NCBI RefSeq assembly: GCF_933775445.1
Contig: NC_065876.1
Span: 4,278,001 to 4,342,000, forward strand
Source: Argentina anserina
Lineage: Eukaryota; Streptophyta; Magnoliopsida; Rosales; Rosaceae
DNA length: 64,000 nucleotides
Reading direction: 5' to 3'
Under the pieces are notes generated by a model. It had not been told where the DNA came from. It searched no databases and saw only the letters and a list, made by a program, of their open reading frames with translations. Shown here in pieces: positions 23,395-34,362 of this stretch (position 1 is its first letter; every line of letters starts with the position of its first letter). The translations under genes and the position numbers were made by a program.

Positions 23395-24640
23395 AATAAC
23401 GTCACAATGTCATATTATACACGTAGACACATAAAATTTAATGAAATAAATCATCTTCATTAAATGATTAAATCGACCAAGAGCCCGATAAAATTGCATA
23501 CGTGGCCCAAAAATCAACAAAGTTAGTGCGGATCCGAATAAAACTCGTGTCAGCACATAAATTGATGATTGTAATCGAAGCTGCGTGATTCTAACTTAAA
23601 TCGGAAATTGAATGTCATTGACGATTCGAAATAGTAATCGGATATTTGATTAAATTAATAAATTCCTTAACGGTTATAATTAAATCAATTCTTTTCTGTT
23701 TAATTTAGTTATGAGAATAACTAATTTTAAATTAATTAAAAAATACATATTGATTTAATTATACAATTAAAGAATTTTATTATTTTAGTGTCTTTAAAAT
23801 ATTTTATAAAATATAAGACTTGACACTATAAATACCCATTCCAACATGAAGAGAAGAAGACTTGAGAAGAAGAGAGAAAATCACTTGAGCAAGATCACTC
23901 TCGAGAAATCCTGATGTCTCCCAAGTCCACGAAGAATCATCAAGCTGTCAAATTGATCGTTCTTCATCAAATCCAAATCCAATCTCAAGTCCACGAATAA
24001 TCATCAAACTGCCAAATCGATCGTTCTTCATCAAATATAAATCCAAACTTAAGTCCACGAATAATCATCAAGCTGTCAAATCGATCGTTCTTCATCAAAT
24101 CCAAATCCAAATCAAACTCAAATTCTCAAGTAAGTGCACGTCACCCCTGAGCCAAGTTACATATGGAGATAGAATCAGAGGAGTTCATAAAGATTGTAAC
24201 CTCGCGTTTGATTATAAATAAATCACATTTTATTTGTACACGTGTCTGCATTCTCATTTGTTTTCAGATTCCCGTTCTACAATATATTTTATGGTTCAAT
24301 TGGTACGAATGCAATGGGTGGGAGAAACATACCGATCACAACGTTTCCTACCAGAAGTTTGCGACGAGTACGTCGTCCCCTTAAGCAGGGTGAATTGTGA
24401 CGTCTGGTTATGAAACTAGCATGGAGGTCTGTCAACATATCACACATCGTCTAGGGGAGAGTAGATGTGCTTATTTGTGCAGGGTCATGGAGTCATGTAC
24501 CTTTAGTGATACGAGTTTTAGGGTGAAACCGTAAGAACATAACCATGTGGGCCCAAGGTGGAAATTTTCTCATATAGATAGACTAGACTATTATGTCGAT
24601 AAACCCTACTCACCTCGATGTTTGGGGTGTTATAATGGTG
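23395..24640 (+). mobile_element. LTR-like block, possible solo LTR
   Basis: A TATA box (CTATAAATACC, about 23827) is followed by a leader-like purine-rich stretch and a 64-bp repeat array. The right end (TTTGGGGTGTTATA, about 24622-24635) resembles the end of many plant Gypsy LTRs. No internal gag-pol, tRNA primer site or target duplication could be seen, so the boundaries are approximate. Confidence 0.35.
23923..24114 (+). repeat. 64-bp tandem repeat, three copies
   Basis: Units begin AAGTCCACGAA at 23923, 23987 and 24051. Each contains ATCATCAA(G/A)CTG and GATCGTTCTTCATCAAAT. Copies differ by a few substitutions. Confidence 0.92.
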
Positions 24641-24722
24641 ACCTTCTTAGGCCTCTCTTATATCAAAAAAGCTTTCATCAACCTCTCATATATTATGGTG
24701 GTTGCCAAACTTTGGCCTCTTA

Positions 24723-25828
24723 GAGCATCCGCAGCGGCGAGCAATTTTGCCGGCGTGCTCGAGCAGGAGGAGGGACCAGCCGGAGGAGCTCGAGCAGGAG
24801 AAGGGGAGGCTCGCACCGGCGAGCAGGAGGAGGCGAGCTGCTCGCCCAGTCAACCCAGCCGCGGTGCTCGTCCGATCGCTCGAGCAAATTTTGCTCCGGC
24901 GTTTGCTCGATCGCCTGGCGGAGCCCACCGCCCGTGGGTGACGTCAGGCGCGGGCGAATTTTTTTTATGTTAGGCGCGTGCGTGCACGCGCCAAAAAAAA
25001 TACTGTTTTTCAAGTTTAATACCCCCAGTAGAAGTTTACTACCTCTAGTAAACTTTAGTAAAAATTTTACTAACCCCAGTAAACTTTATTTTTTGCATCT
25101 AAGTTGATTTTTCTCCGTTTTAAGGTGTGTTATGGCCTTTAGAAATACTCTTTTTCAAGTTTAATACCCCCAGTAGAAGTTTACTACCTCTAGTAAACTT
25201 TAGTAAAAATTTTACTAACCCCAGTAAACTTTATTTTTTGCATCTAAGTTGATTTTTCTCCGTTTTAAGGTGTGTTATGGCCTTTAGAAATACTCTTTTT
25301 CAAGTTTAATACCCCCAGTAGAAGTTTACTACCTCTAGTAAACTTTAGTAAAAATTTTACTAACCCCAGTAAACTTTATTTTTTGCATCTAAGTTGATTT
25401 TTCTCCGTTTTAAGGTGTGTTATGGCCTTTAGAAATACTCTTTTTCAAGTTTAATACCCCCAGTAGAAGTTTACTACCTCTAGTAAACTTTAGTAAAAAT
25501 TTTACTAACCCCAGTAAACTTTATTTTTTGCATCTAAGTTGATTTTTCTCCGTTTTAAGGTGTGTTATGGCCTTTAGAAATACTCTTTTTCAAGTTTAAT
25601 ACCCCCAGTAGAAGTTTACTACCTCTAGTAAACTTTAGTAAAAATTTTACTAACCCCAGAATTGAATTGCTCAACAAGACAAAATTGAATTGCTCAAACA
25701 AATTGTAAATGGGTGTGTGAAAAAATCGATTTGCTTGAGCAAAATATGAAATCGATTTGCTTGAAGCAAAATTTGCTTCTGGCCCTACCATTTGCTTGAG
25801 CAAATGCAATTTATGGGTGCGGATGCTC
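24723..25828. mobile_element. Tourist/Harbinger-like element with TTA target duplication
   Basis: Ends are GAGCATCCGCA on the left and TGCGGATGCTC on the right, perfect 11-bp inverted repeats flanked by TTA (24720-24722 and 25829-25831), as in PIF/Harbinger. The left arm (24723-24998) is very GC-rich with many GCTCGAGCA-type words. The right arm (25660-25828) is AT-rich with TTGCTTGAGCAAA words. Between them lies a 145-bp tandem array. Short open frames across the left arm on both strands are compositional and not real genes. No transposase is present (1,106 bp). Confidence 0.82.
25006..25660 (+). repeat. 145-bp tandem repeat array, about 4.5 copies, apparently identical
   Basis: Units (marked by CAAGTTTAATACCCCCAGTA) start at 25011, 25156, 25301, 25446 and 25591, an exact 145-bp period. 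The full copies look identical by eye. Each unit has inner inverted words, AAGTTTACT and AGTAAACTT, and TAGTAAAAATTTTACTA, which is nearly palindromic. The array sits wholly inside the Harbinger-like element. Confidence 0.95.
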
Positions 25829-25831
25829 TTA

Positions 25832-28560
25832 TATATCGTTCTTTTCCAAGTTTCAAAGTATCTTGATGAATATGCAATTCCCTGCAGCTAAGCCTTCTTT
25901 CACTCGTTGGAAAACAATGTTGTGGTATCATAGTGGCATGGTAGTGCATTGCTTGGTAACGAGTAAGAAGATACTGGATTGGAGCATACCCTGTAGGATG
26001 CGGGAACCTCCGGTGGTGGTGAAGGCTGGCAGACGACGAGGATGATGTTCAATTTGTGAAAATCGATGCCCAAATCATACCCACTTTGTTTTGATTGTTA
26101 GGCTTGAACTAGAAGGAAGAGCGGAATAGGCATGGGCATGGGGCTCTTGGGTCGAATATAACCATTAGGTTCTTACATCCAAGTTTTAATTTAATTTTAG
26201 TAGATCAGCGTGTATATACACTTGAGTAATTTGATAAAATATAGGCTCTAGAGATAATAATATCTCCGTCTAGTACTATTGTGACAGTATATTTCCACAA
26301 CTTCTTGAGTTTTGACATAATTGTAGGGTGACGGCGGAAGAGAATGTACTCGGTTATTTGATCGAGATTCCTAAATTATTTGGTAAAATCATAGACATCT
26401 AACTCCCAAAAATAAAAATAAAAAGTAAAAATTTAATCGAAAACAAAGTCAAGCCCAACAGTATTTATGAGGCCCAGTGATTCAGAAAAGGGGTGTGAAA
26501 AGGAACGTGAAGATGACGCCGTTAAGAAGGCTCGATGTGGTTGCGTTGGAAATCAACCGTGTTGGTGTTTCAAAAGGGGGAGAGAGCTATCCGTATGTAT
26601 GGACAGTAATTTATAGTGGTTTTCTTTAATTTTAATTTTGATTAGAACAGCAAATAATATATCACCTTTAACGGACACGTATTGAGATTCCTCCGTTTGT
26701 TGCTTTAGACCATACACACTTGCAATTACACAACACACGTGGCTCCCGACTCATTTTCTTTCCCAACAAACTTAAACAATTAATAAATTTTCCCCAACCA
26801 CGTGACTTGGGCTTTCAATGTCTGCCAGTATACTCCCTTCCTTACTGAAATATCTTCTTACCAGAAAATTACCTTGCAACAACTCGAGCAAATCACCTTT
26901 CTCTATTTACCTTGAACATTTTCCATTTTCAATAAATAAATAATTATGGGGAAAATAATCTGCGAATAATAAAAACTATAACGATTTCCCTGAGCTATTA
27001 TGGACCTACCCTTGACCCATCATGCATTCATGCATACAATGTTTGGTGGTGACTTGGTATACATAGTGAGATATTCATGCCCAATATGACTAAATTAGAA
27101 TTATTTTAACGTTTAACAAATGTTAGAAAAAAATATTATTTCCTATGTTTTAGCAATGTCGGTGTATTTTTTAATAGATATTATAATTTTTCATAATAAA
27201 ATGTATAATTATAAAAAAAGTGTTAAATCTCTTAATTTTTTTGATTCACGGTGAGGACATGTCCCTTTCGGGACCCAAATACTCATGGGTACTCACGTGC
27301 GCGCGAGCATATGACAGTCCACAACCGGAGCTGCAGGATATCTCCACAACCGAAAATAAGACATCCAGCATGAGACTAATCCTTGTAGGGACCAATGTGA
27401 AAATCTCTTGATTTAAGTAAAGTAAACTGATCTTATTTTTTTCTTTCATATTAGCTAGACTGAAATTATTTTTCTTGGTCAGTAATGTTTGAAATTAGAT
27501 CAAATTTATTTCTCTCAAATAAAAATGAAATGATTTCACATTACAAATTAGAGTTTCATTTAAATAAAGATAAGTAGGGACACTTACTTATTATAGGCCC
27601 CATACAATATTAAAGCATTCCCTTATATTCATTTAAACATCCAAGCAACACATGAATTGGTGAAGATGGTAGGTCATTAGATTCAACCGCTATCATATGA
27701 ATAATTAATGACATGATTCACATCGCTTAGCCAAGATGGCCATTCTTAATTTGTTACATTTACAGTGTAATTAATCTTTCCTTATCGGTATTAATACTTT
27801 TCCAACTTTTACGGCTAGCTAGGAAGGAAAGATTACAAAATATCTTCAAAAATATCTCCTAGTAAGTCTAATGGTATGGCCACACATACCATATGAGGTG
27901 CATTCATATATTTATTCTATCAAATAGAATAGGGCTTAGATTTCATAACACAATAATATTTTTGCAGTTTTATGCTATATCGGCTGTGTTATCTTTATTT
28001 TGTATATTCATATATTGTTAGATACAGAGGTTGTGACATATAAGAGAACAAATTGAACAATAATGTTGTTGGGAGAGAATTTGTTCATAATGCTAGTTAA
28101 ATGGTGGAAGTGTGACTATAAAGAAAGTAGAAAGTAGAAAGTAAAATGAACCAACCAATTGTATATACAACTAAAAAAGTGACAATTTATTTTAATAAAA
28201 AAATAAAAAGGAAAATAAAGTTAACCATGGTTAGGATGCGCACACTCGAAAAGGGTATTTAAGTGCGACCGCTCCTTTACTCTCCTCATCCATCCAAGCC
28301 TGCCCGTTAATAGCACGACAATGCCACTTCCTAATGAAAACACGCCAACTTTTCCTTACTAAACGCCGTTACCTGCCCCTCAATCACTCTGCGACACGTG
28401 TAAACAGCGTTTAACGGAAGGTCCAGAAAGCCGCCTTATTATTAATGAACTTATGAACACCTAAGCAAGTGTCGCTGTATGGGACTTAGTTGAGCCAGCG
28501 GGCTGTAGCCGGTAACTAAGGACTCGGTCACCGGTGATTCCGAGTGGCTGGGGTTAGAAA
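25832..28560. other. Gene-free spacer leading to the ARF2 promoter
   Basis: No supported gene. A short GC-richer segment at 27238-27400 is bounded by similar AATCTCTT(A/G)ATTT words. The last few hundred bases (about 28240-28560) are GC-richer and probably contain the ARF2 promoter. Confidence 0.4.
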
Positions 28561-29085
28561 TTGACTGCGGTTGAAATCATTGCACGCTGTTCTGACCACT
28601 GGAAGGGTTAAGCCCCAGTTTTCAGACACTCGTAGACACTCAAACGCAGAGACGGAGATAGAGAGAGATAAAATAAGGAAAAAAAAAAAACTGAGAGCGC
28701 TCGGAGGCTTATTTGGCGCGAAGAGAGTGGCGGAAGAGGAAAACAGACGCCGTGAGTAACATAGGGAGGCGGAGGAGACAGCGAGGCGGACATTGATAGT
28801 CGAATCGTGTGGATTGGTCCAGATTTGAGCGAGGTTTGGGTTTGGATTCTGGAATTTGGGGTGATTGTGAAGCTAGGAGGAGAGATAGGTCAGAATTGTA
28901 GTTGAGTGACAGAGCCGGCGAGCTTTGAGCGATTGAGAGAGATAGAAGCCACCGCGTTATTACAGCGATTGAAAATAGATCTCACGGTGTGTGTGTGAGT
29001 TCAGAAATTGCAGAGCGTAGATTCGCAGATGAGAGATCTGTGCTGAGCCGAGGGTAAAAGGTCTCAAGAAGAAGAAAGAAGAAAG
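28561..29085 (+). promoter_or_regulatory. Long 5' leader of the ARF2-like gene, with a short uORF
   Basis: A purine-rich, GA-rich leader of up to about 500 bases precedes the ATG at 29086. It contains an upstream ATG at 29029 opening a 5-codon frame (MRDLC) that ends at TGA 29044-29046, 39 bases before the main start. The true transcription start is not visible. Confidence 0.55.
29029..29046 (+). promoter_or_regulatory. Upstream ORF of five codons in the ARF2 leader
   Basis: ATG at 29029, stop TGA at 29044-29046, in the context CGCAGATGAG. It ends before the main start, so reinitiation would be needed. Its use is inferred, not shown. Confidence 0.5.
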
Positions 29086-32000
29086 ATGACGTCATCGGAG
29101 GTTTCGATGAAAGACAACGGCGGGAGGAACCTGAGAGGTGGAGGAGGAGGAGAGAGCTTCTCTTCCGGTTTCAGCGACAACAATGAAGGGAGGAATATGG
29201 CGGAGGGGCAGAAAAGTCATTCGACTGTGCCGGCGGCTGGCAGAGGTAATTCCGGTTTGTTATTTAAGCGACAGTTATGCGGTTGTGAGAGGTAGCTGCG
29301 GCAGTAGTAATCCATGTGAATTATTCTGGCGGAAAAGAGATAATATTAAAAAGTCAGGGGTTCCATGTGATGGGGTTTTTTTTGTTGGTTCTGATTTCTT
29401 TTGCTTTGGGTTTTGATTTGATGTGTAGATGCCGAAACCGCACTCTACACGGAGCTATGGCACGCCTGCGCCGGGCCGCTTGTGACTGTGCCGCGTGAAG
29501 GGGAGCGTGTCTTTTATTTCCCGCAGGGACACATCGAGCAGGTCGGGCTTTTGCTCTCTCAACCCCCTCTTTATACTCCTTTGCTTTTTTTTTTTTTTTT
29601 TAATTTTTGGGTTTCGAGCTTATCCTTTGACCAGATATTATGGTTAATATCGTCTTTCTTCGCTCCGGTCTGTACATATTGTTGGATTTTAATTGCAGAT
29701 TGGTGTGAATATCAGATAGTTTGGGTTGTTGGTAATTGTTGTTTTGGGTCTTCAGGTGGAGGCGTCGACTAATCAGAGGGCTGAGCAGCAGATGCCAGTG
29801 TATAATCTTCCACCAAAGATACTTTGCCGGGTGATCAATGTTCACTTGAAGGTTGGCTGTTTGTGCACCTTTTATGTTCATAATTACTGGCTAATCAGCT
29901 TAAATTAGTTGTTAAACTAATTAGTTATAATGAATATAGGCTGAACCAGACTCGGATGAGGTGTTTGCGCAAGTGACTTTACTTCCGGAGCCAAATGTAA
30001 GTTTCGTTTGGTGAGGATACTCTTAGTAGTGAGATTTGATTGTATATTGGCGAGATGAGTGGTCTGATTCTGACTCTTTTTTTTGAAAAAAAAAATCCAG
30101 CAAGATGAGAATGCAGTGGAGAAAGAGCCTCCCCCGCCTCCGCCACCGAGATTTCAAGTACATTCATTCTGTAAAACCTTGACAGCCTCGGACACAAGCA
30201 CTCATGGAGGGTTTTCTGTTCTAAGGCGGCATGCCGATGAATGCCTTCCACAACTGGTTGGTTTTTGTAGCCTGTAATTCAGTGTATCTTCATCAAACGA
30301 GTAACATTATATTCTAATGTGGCTGTTTCTGCAGGATATGTCTCGTCAGCCTCCAACCCAGGAATTGGTTGCCAAAGATTTACATGGAAATGAGTGGCGC
30401 TTCCGCCATATCTTCCGAGGTAATTGATATAAGATGGAATAACTGTAATGAAATAACTGACATGTCTGGGTTGCAGATTTTTCTCTTGTAGTTAAATCTG
30501 ATTTTCTTTGTTGGCTACAAGTAGGTGTTTTATCTTTTTTAGCCCGCTAATTAACTTCGTGACGGGAATTGCAGGTCAACCAAGGAGGCATCTACTTCAA
30601 AGTGGTTGGAGTGTTTTTGTTAGCTCCAAGAGGCTTGTTGCAGGCGATGCATTTATATTTCTAAGGTCAGTGTATTTCTTACAGTTGGGATCTTGTTTTT
30701 ATTTCTTTATTATCGTCAATTTGTTTATTTGATATTGGACTGTTGTCTTGCTCTAGGGGTGAAAATGGGGAGCTACGTGTCGGTGTTAGACGTGCAATGC
30801 GACAGCAGGGCAATGCACCATCTTCGGTAATATCTAGTCACAGTATGCACCTTGGTGTACTTGCAACTGCATGGCATGCCATCATGACAGGAACTATGTT
30901 CACTGTCTACTACAAGCCAAGGTGCGGTTTATTTGGATCGAACTATGTTAGAGATGCTAACATACTAGTTTCTTGTGATTTAAATACGTAATCAATACTT
31001 CAAAAAAAAACATTGCCTTAAATTTGTTAAGACTTCAATTTCTTTATGGTATATTTGTGTACAGGACAAGCCCTGCTGAGTTCATTGTACCATTTGATCA
31101 GTACATGGAGTCTATCAAGAACAACTATTCTATAGGGATGAGGTTTAAGATGAGATTTGAAGGTGAAGAAGCTCCAGAACAGAGGTATATTTAGTGGATG
31201 CTGCCTTTTAATTTAGGCTTCTTCCTCATTCTTTCTAACTTGAAGAAAATGAAAATGTATAATATATTCAATAATGTTGTAGGTTTACTGGCACCATAAT
31301 TGGAATTGAAGACGCTGATCCGCAAAGGTGGCGAGAGTCTAAGTGGAGGTCTCTCAAGGTATTATTAATTCCCGAAGGCGCTTGTTATATTGTACTTCAC
31401 ATACTTAGATCTGACAATTTTATGCTAATTGAAGGTGAGATGGGATGAAAATTCAACCATACCCCGTCCGGAGAGAGTTTCATCTTGGAAAATAGAGCCT
31501 GCTCTAGCTCCTCCTGCACTCAATCCTCTTCCCATGCCACGGCCGAAGAGGCCGCGTTCAAACATGGTTCCCTCTTCTCCAGACTCTTCTGTCCTCACTA
31601 GGGAAGGTACAGTGTTCTGTGATTGTGATCTGTTTTAGACATTTGGGATGTTATGTCCAGAACATTTAATTTTTTCCCTGCCCAGAGGAACTCATTTTTT
31701 TTCATTGTTAATTCAGTAGGATCTAAAGTAATGGCAGACCCTGTACTACAAGGTGGGTATTCAATGGTCTTGCAAGGTCAAGAATTCTCGACCTTGCGAG
31801 GCAATTTTGTGGAGAGCGAGTCTGATACAGCTGAAAAGTCTACTGCATGGCCAGCTTCAGTAGATGATGAGAGGATTGATGTAGTTTCTGGTTCAAGAAG
31901 ATATGGTCTCGGTGCAGATAACTGGGTGCCCTCGGGGAGGCATGAACCAACCTACACAGATTTGCTATCAGGCTTTGGAACTAATGTTGACTCCTCACAT

Positions 32001-33118
32001 GGTATCCGTCAACCCTTTGTTGATCAAGCATCTGCCAACTCAATGAGAAAGCATTCACTGGTTCAGGAAGGCAAGTTTAACTTGAGCTCCTGGTCAATGT
32101 TGCCCTCATCGCTGTCACTTAGCTTGGACTCTAATCAGAAGGGTCCTATTGGCAATGCATCTTACCAAGCACAACAGAATGTTAAATATGGTGGATTGAA
32201 TGATTATTCTGTTCACCATGGTCATAGAATCGAGCAACCACAAGGAAAGTGGTTGATGCCTCCACCACCCACATCTCATTTTGATCAAGCGAATGCACGG
32301 GAGGTCATGCCAAAGCATATCTCACTACTGAAACATGAGACTGTTAAACCTAAAGATGGAAGATGCAAGCTCTTTGGCATTCCCCTCATAACACCGGAAC
32401 CTTCATCATATACAACTGCATTGAATGAGTCAGCTCGTCATAACCAAGCACTTATCTTGGATTCTGACCAGAAGTTGGAAGTGTCGAGGGGATTGAAGTC
32501 GGTGGATAATGTACTAGCTGTCAGTGAGTTGGATAAACAAATTTCTCAGCATCTTACCAAAGATGGTCAGGGTAAAGCACAAGGCTCTTCGACTAGGAGT
32601 TGCACCAAGGTATATATATTTATCGTTAGACTAATAGTATCGTATAAGGTCTAAACTCTGAAATATACTGAACCAAAATGTGTTGCTACTTGTACAGGTT
32701 CACAAGCAGGGTATTGCACTTGGTAGGTCTGTTGATCTTACGAAGTTCAACAACTACGATGAACTGATTGCTGAATTGGACCAATTGTTTGAATTTGATG
32801 GTGAACTAATGGCCCCGAAAAAGAATTGGCTGATTGTCTATACTGATGATGAGGGTGATATGATGCTTGTTGGAGATGATCCGTGGCAGTAAGTAGCTAT
32901 CTTGCATGGATCTGAAATGATTAATTTTTTGCTTATTAGTCTATTAAATGTTGTTTTCCATTGTGACCAGGGAATTTTGTGGCATAGTTCGGAAGATTTT
33001 CATCTACACGAGAGAGGAGGTTCAAAGAATGAACCCTGGGACCTTAAATTCACTTGGGGAGGAGAATCCAGCATTGCCTGCTGAGGGTGTGGATGCAAGA
33101 GGGGGGAAGTCTCAGTGA
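29086..33118 (+). CDS. ARF2: Auxin response factor 2 (ARF2)
   Basis: Fourteen exons join to 839 aa: 29086-29245, 29429-29541, 29756-29851, 29940-29996, 30101-30256, 30335-30419, 30575-30665, 30757-30921, 31065-31184, 31283-31358, 31435-31606, 31720-32609, 32698-32888, 32971-33118. The N-terminus MTSSEVSMK and then [18 protein letters not shown] mark the family. The B3 DNA-binding domain (about aa 163-265) has [20 protein letters not shown] and [13 protein letters not shown]. The ARF ancillary domain follows ([17 protein letters not shown]). The middle region is Ser/Pro-rich rather than Gln-rich, as in repressor-class ARFs. The C-terminal PB1 domain (about 725-810) has [14 protein letters not shown] and [20 protein letters not shown]2 represses auxin-responsive and growth genes in the nucleus (family knowledge). 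Exon 12 holds a ta-siARF site. Length is close to the usual ~860. Confidence 0.96.
31764..31784 (+). promoter_or_regulatory. ta-siARF (TAS3) target site in ARF2
   Basis: The coding sequence for VLQGQE reads GTCTTGCAAGGTCAAGAA, which matches the conserved site in ARF2/3/4 cleaved by TAS3-derived small RNAs. The same bases can pair with 31790-31802 (see findings). Cleavage itself cannot be seen from DNA. Confidence 0.85.
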
Positions 33119-34362
33119 CCTTGCTTGAGCATTAATTTCTGATTAGTGTTAGGACTGGTTTTAGGTATGACTAGGTATATTATCAATTATCGACTAGAGA
33201 TGCTTAAGGTATCATGGTTTCTTACTGGTGTTCTGTACATTTTGTTTGGGGGGGGGGGGGATCCTATTCACAGTTCTTTTGGTCAGAGTGCTATTAAACA
33301 GTTCGGATATATGAACTAATTGAGATCGATGTCAGCTCGTTTCTCGATTGGACTTAAAAGCTCACCCGATACGTCCTGGGTAGATGGCAGGCGATTATCC
33401 AGTTTTGGGCATGTTTCTGGGAATTTAGTCATTGAAGTGTCTGGTTATATAGGTATAGATAAATATTAGTTATACCCTAGTTTCAAGTAAGGTAATGTGT
33501 GCCTTGCTTTTCACAAACAATTCCCCACCTTGTACAGCAGTTTCCGTCTATATTTTGCTGTCTTGTAATGTAAGTACGCGCACAGATTGTCTAATGTTAT
33601 ATTTTTCTGGTTAATGAACCATTGTCTCAAGCTTTCAGTATAGTTAATATTTTTTCATACACTATTTCTGCCATTGCAATCCTGTTGGAAGGTTTGCGTG
33701 TTGGTCTTTCCTGTGTATCAACTCCTGTGGGTTTGGCTAACAGTGTTGTTGATTAACTAGTTCACTCACTAGTTTTAGACATGAAATTAGACGAACCATC
33801 GTTCTCACCGACAGTACTAACAGGTTGGTCTTTCTGTAAAAGAAGTCGGTCGGATTCCCTTGGCACATTCAACATGGTAGGCAAAAGCATTTGCAAACAC
33901 AAAATAAAAAACACCTCATCTTTCATGATTGTGATCTGGATTGGGACCATTGGAGCTCTCATTCTGTAATCTTATCCTCAGAATCTCAACCTGCACCACG
34001 TCATCGGAGTTTAGCTCCGGTCCAGAGAGACCAGCCCAGAACTTGGAGCAAAAGTGGGCCTCTCAGGCACCAAAGGACTAGATAACATTCATAACACAAA
34101 TGGTTCTGAAGGAACACTTTTTATTAAGAACAGAAGAAAAATCTCAGAATTACAACTTTGAGTCAATTCAGGTGGCAGTGACACCACCAACCCGAATTTC
34201 CATGATACAGACAAAATCTACAAAGTTTCAATAGCTGCTAAATTAGAAGTTCATAGAGGGCACAGTTGAGCTTTTGGGTAGCGGAAAATGTTGAACAAAT
34301 TGCATGACTCCTCTCCTATCTTGGTACAGAGACTTCAGTTTGTTGTTCTGATGCAACCTATA
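33119..34362. other. Convergent 3' region between ARF2 and ICE1
   Basis: 3' flanks of two convergent genes. It holds a run of 13 G at 33248-33260 and no further supported gene. Confidence 0.45.

Noticed and set aside
24593..25013. Four overlapping 80-126-codon frames on both strands
   Set aside because: They fall in the GC-rich arm of the Harbinger-like element. Open frames on both strands there are a composition effect.
25006..25660. Regular repeats considered as a CRISPR array
   Set aside because: The 145-bp units are directly adjacent without unique spacers, in a plant nuclear genome and within a transposon.
33248..33260. 13-base G run as a G-quadruplex signal
   Set aside because: It is a single homopolymer downstream of the ARF2 stop and may be a sequencing artefact; there is no multi-tract quadruplex pattern.
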